From Billgrantia endophytica (GTDB lineage Bacteria; Pseudomonadota; Gammaproteobacteria; Pseudomonadales; Halomonadaceae), in NCBI RefSeq assembly GCF_002879615.1, contig NZ_PNRF01000012.1, positions 186,001-250,000 of the forward strand: a stretch of DNA of 64,000 nucleotides. Reading direction: 5' to 3'. A program made the translations under genes and the position numbers. This document shows, one piece after another, positions 62,998 to 64,000 of the stretch. The notes under the pieces are model-generated. The model worked only from the letters and a program-made list of their open reading frames with translations. It had not been told where the DNA came from and made no database searches. Position 1 is the first letter of the stretch. Each line of letters opens with the position of its first letter.

Positions 62998-63513
62998 TCA
63001 GCCGCGGTCCGCGATGCCCGGGGTCAGGCGGAATTCGTCTTCGCTGGGAAAACTGCCCTCGCCGACCAGGCGCCAGGCCGGCTCGACCGCACTGGGATGC
63101 AGTTGCAGATACCAGCGATAGCGCAGATTGTCGGGCGCCTGGCCCAGGTAGCGCCCTTCGCGCACATGCTGGAGCGACATCTCCTGGTCGCGATCACCCT
63201 GCGTCGGGAAGATCAGCTTCAGGTGTAGCGTATCGGGGCGTTCGTCGCCTTGCAGCTGTACGATGATATCGCTGGTCTGCGGGTCGATGCGCAGGTCGGC
63301 CGACAGGTTGAGGTCATGGGCGCGCTGCTGCTTGGCCAGTACCATGTTGATGGCGCGACCGTGCTCATAGTAGTCCTGCTGCACCAGGCCGTCGGCCGTG
63401 CGAACCGCCATTACCGCCAGCGTCGAGCTGCCGAAGATCGACGTGAACAGCAGGCCGAGCAGGAACCAGGGCCAGAACTGCTTGTACCAGGGGGAAGGGG
63501 TCGTCATGGTCAT
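62998..63513 (-). CDS. ccoH: cbb3 oxidase assembly protein CcoH (FixH family)
   Basis: This 171-residue protein has one membrane segment (~13-37, FWPWFLLGLLFTSIFGSS) followed by a periplasmic FixH domain with DYYEHGRAINMVLAKQQRA. CcoH/FixH associates with the CcoN/CcoP subunits during cbb3 assembly. Its start overlaps the ccoG stop by four bases. Confidence 0.92.
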   Translation of the reverse strand: MTMTTPSPWYKQFWPWFLLGLLFTSIFGSSTLAVMAVRTADGLVQQDYYEHGRAINMVLAKQQRAHDLNLSADLRIDPQTSDIIVQLQGDERPDTLHLKLIFPTQGDRDQEMSLQHVREGRYLGQAPDNLRYRWYLQLHPSAVEPAWRLVGEGSFPSEDEFRLTPGIADRG

Positions 63514-64000
63514 CTCCGTGCTTCACCGATAAAGCGAGTGTCTCGCTCAAGGGCTATGCGTTCGTTCTGTTGGGATTGCAGGTTCAATTGTATTGGGTGG
63601 CTGGGGCGCTCGAGCACCTCGGGGTCGGCGGTCACCTGGACGGCGAACAGACGAGAGGCTCCGGCCGGGACACGCAGCGCATCGGTATCGATTTCCAGGC
63701 CGGGCAGGCCGCTCACTTCAAGGCGGAATTCGTGCTCCTCACGGTCCTGGTTACGCACTGTCAGAGTGTAAACATTGCTGATGCGCCCCTCTCGTGTCAT
63801 CTGGAACAGCTGGCCACGCTCGCGCTCGACTTCGAAATCCAGCGGTATCCGGTCGCTCAAGGTCCAGGTGAACAGGCCGATCATGACCAGCAGCGCCGCC
63901 AGATATCCCATCAGCCGCGGGCGCAGGATGCGCGATGGCTTGCCCTCCAGGGTATTCTCGGTGGTATAGCGGATCAGCCCCCGCGGGTAATGCATCTTGT
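63510..64000 (-). CDS. ccoG: cbb3 oxidase accessory protein CcoG (5' end outside window)
   Basis: The C-terminal ~163 residues of CcoG/RdxA are present; the frame continues beyond the right edge (a Lys codon and the end of another precede MHYPRGLIRYTTENTLEG). The segment shows a membrane helix (LMGYLAALLVMIGLFTW) and the C-terminal Ig-like FixG_C domain. CcoG carries two [4Fe-4S] clusters, outside this window, and reduces Cu(II) for cbb3 assembly. Apparent internal ATG codons are not the true start. Confidence 0.93.
   Translation of the reverse strand, partial: KMHYPRGLIRYTTENTLEGKPSRILRPRLMGYLAALLVMIGLFTWTLSDRIPLDFEVERERGQLFQMTREGRISNVYTLTVRNQDREEHEFRLEVSGLPGLEIDTDALRVPAGASRLFAVQVTADPEVLERPSHPIQLNLQSQQNERIALERDTRFIGEARR

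Overview
This 64 kb window is a high-GC, gene-dense piece of gammaproteobacterial chromosome. The combination dapA-bamC-(MBL hydrolase)-purC, aceE-aceF, plsB, a CrbS/CrbR-type acetate sensor with an ActP-like symporter, and the ccoGHIS/hemN/fnr block, together with many acidic proteins, suggests Halomonadaceae (Halomonas or a close relative). That assignment is inferred from gene content and order, not from a 16S gene. I saw no rRNA, tRNA, insertion sequence, prophage or CRISPR array.

Layout. 1-6.5 kb: housekeeping genes (BepA-like M48 protease cut by the window edge, TusA-like protein, PerM-like transporter, Bcp, DapA, BamC, a metallo-beta-lactamase hydrolase, PurC). 6.7-17.3 kb: a catabolic operon encoding a three-subunit molybdenum hydroxylase with a CoxG domain fused to the large subunit, an acyl-CoA ligase, a crotonase-family protein, a BenE-like transporter, XdhC, a MocA-like cytidylyltransferase and an AraC regulator. 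The gene order matches the hmfABCDE order known for 2-furoate degradation, so 2-furoate to 2-oxoglutarate is my best reading. 17.3-32.8 kb: housekeeping (TrmO, GNAT, NadC, AmpD, AceE, AceF, Adk, TsaB, RsmJ, PlsB, a cardiolipin-synthase-like PLD protein, UPF0149, SprT). 32.8-34.9 kb: acs behind a short leader ORF.

35-39.7 kb: a bacterial NHEJ operon on the minus strand, ligD, then a small eight-cysteine zinc protein, then two different ku genes, joined by stop/start overlaps or very short gaps. 39.7-45.2 kb: an A+T-richer accessory stretch with an ATP-grasp ligase plus CocE/NonD hydrolase pair, a YciF-like ferritin-fold protein, a KGG-repeat protein and a probable DUF488 remnant. Together with NHEJ this looks like a stress or desiccation survival island.

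45.2-56 kb: an acetate-sensing block: response regulator (CrbR-like), giant hybrid kinase with an Na+/solute symporter front end (CrbS-like), a small membrane protein, the symporter and its DUF4212 partner, then a CNMP-CBS-DUF294 protein and a DEDDh exonuclease. Between the symporter operon and the DUF294 gene lies a 121 bp array of five dyad sites at about 27 bp spacing. Degenerate relatives of the site sit upstream of acs and of the symporter operon, which ties these loci into one candidate regulon. 56-64 kb: ttcA, an FNR/ANR regulator with a candidate autoregulatory box, hemN with an FNR-like box, and the cbb3 oxidase maturation genes (a SafE-family membrane gene, ccoS, ccoI, ccoH, ccoG), i.e. 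the microaerobic respiration programme.

The least-described items are the zinc protein inside the NHEJ operon, the ATP-grasp/CocE pair, the five-site operator array and the acs leader ORF.
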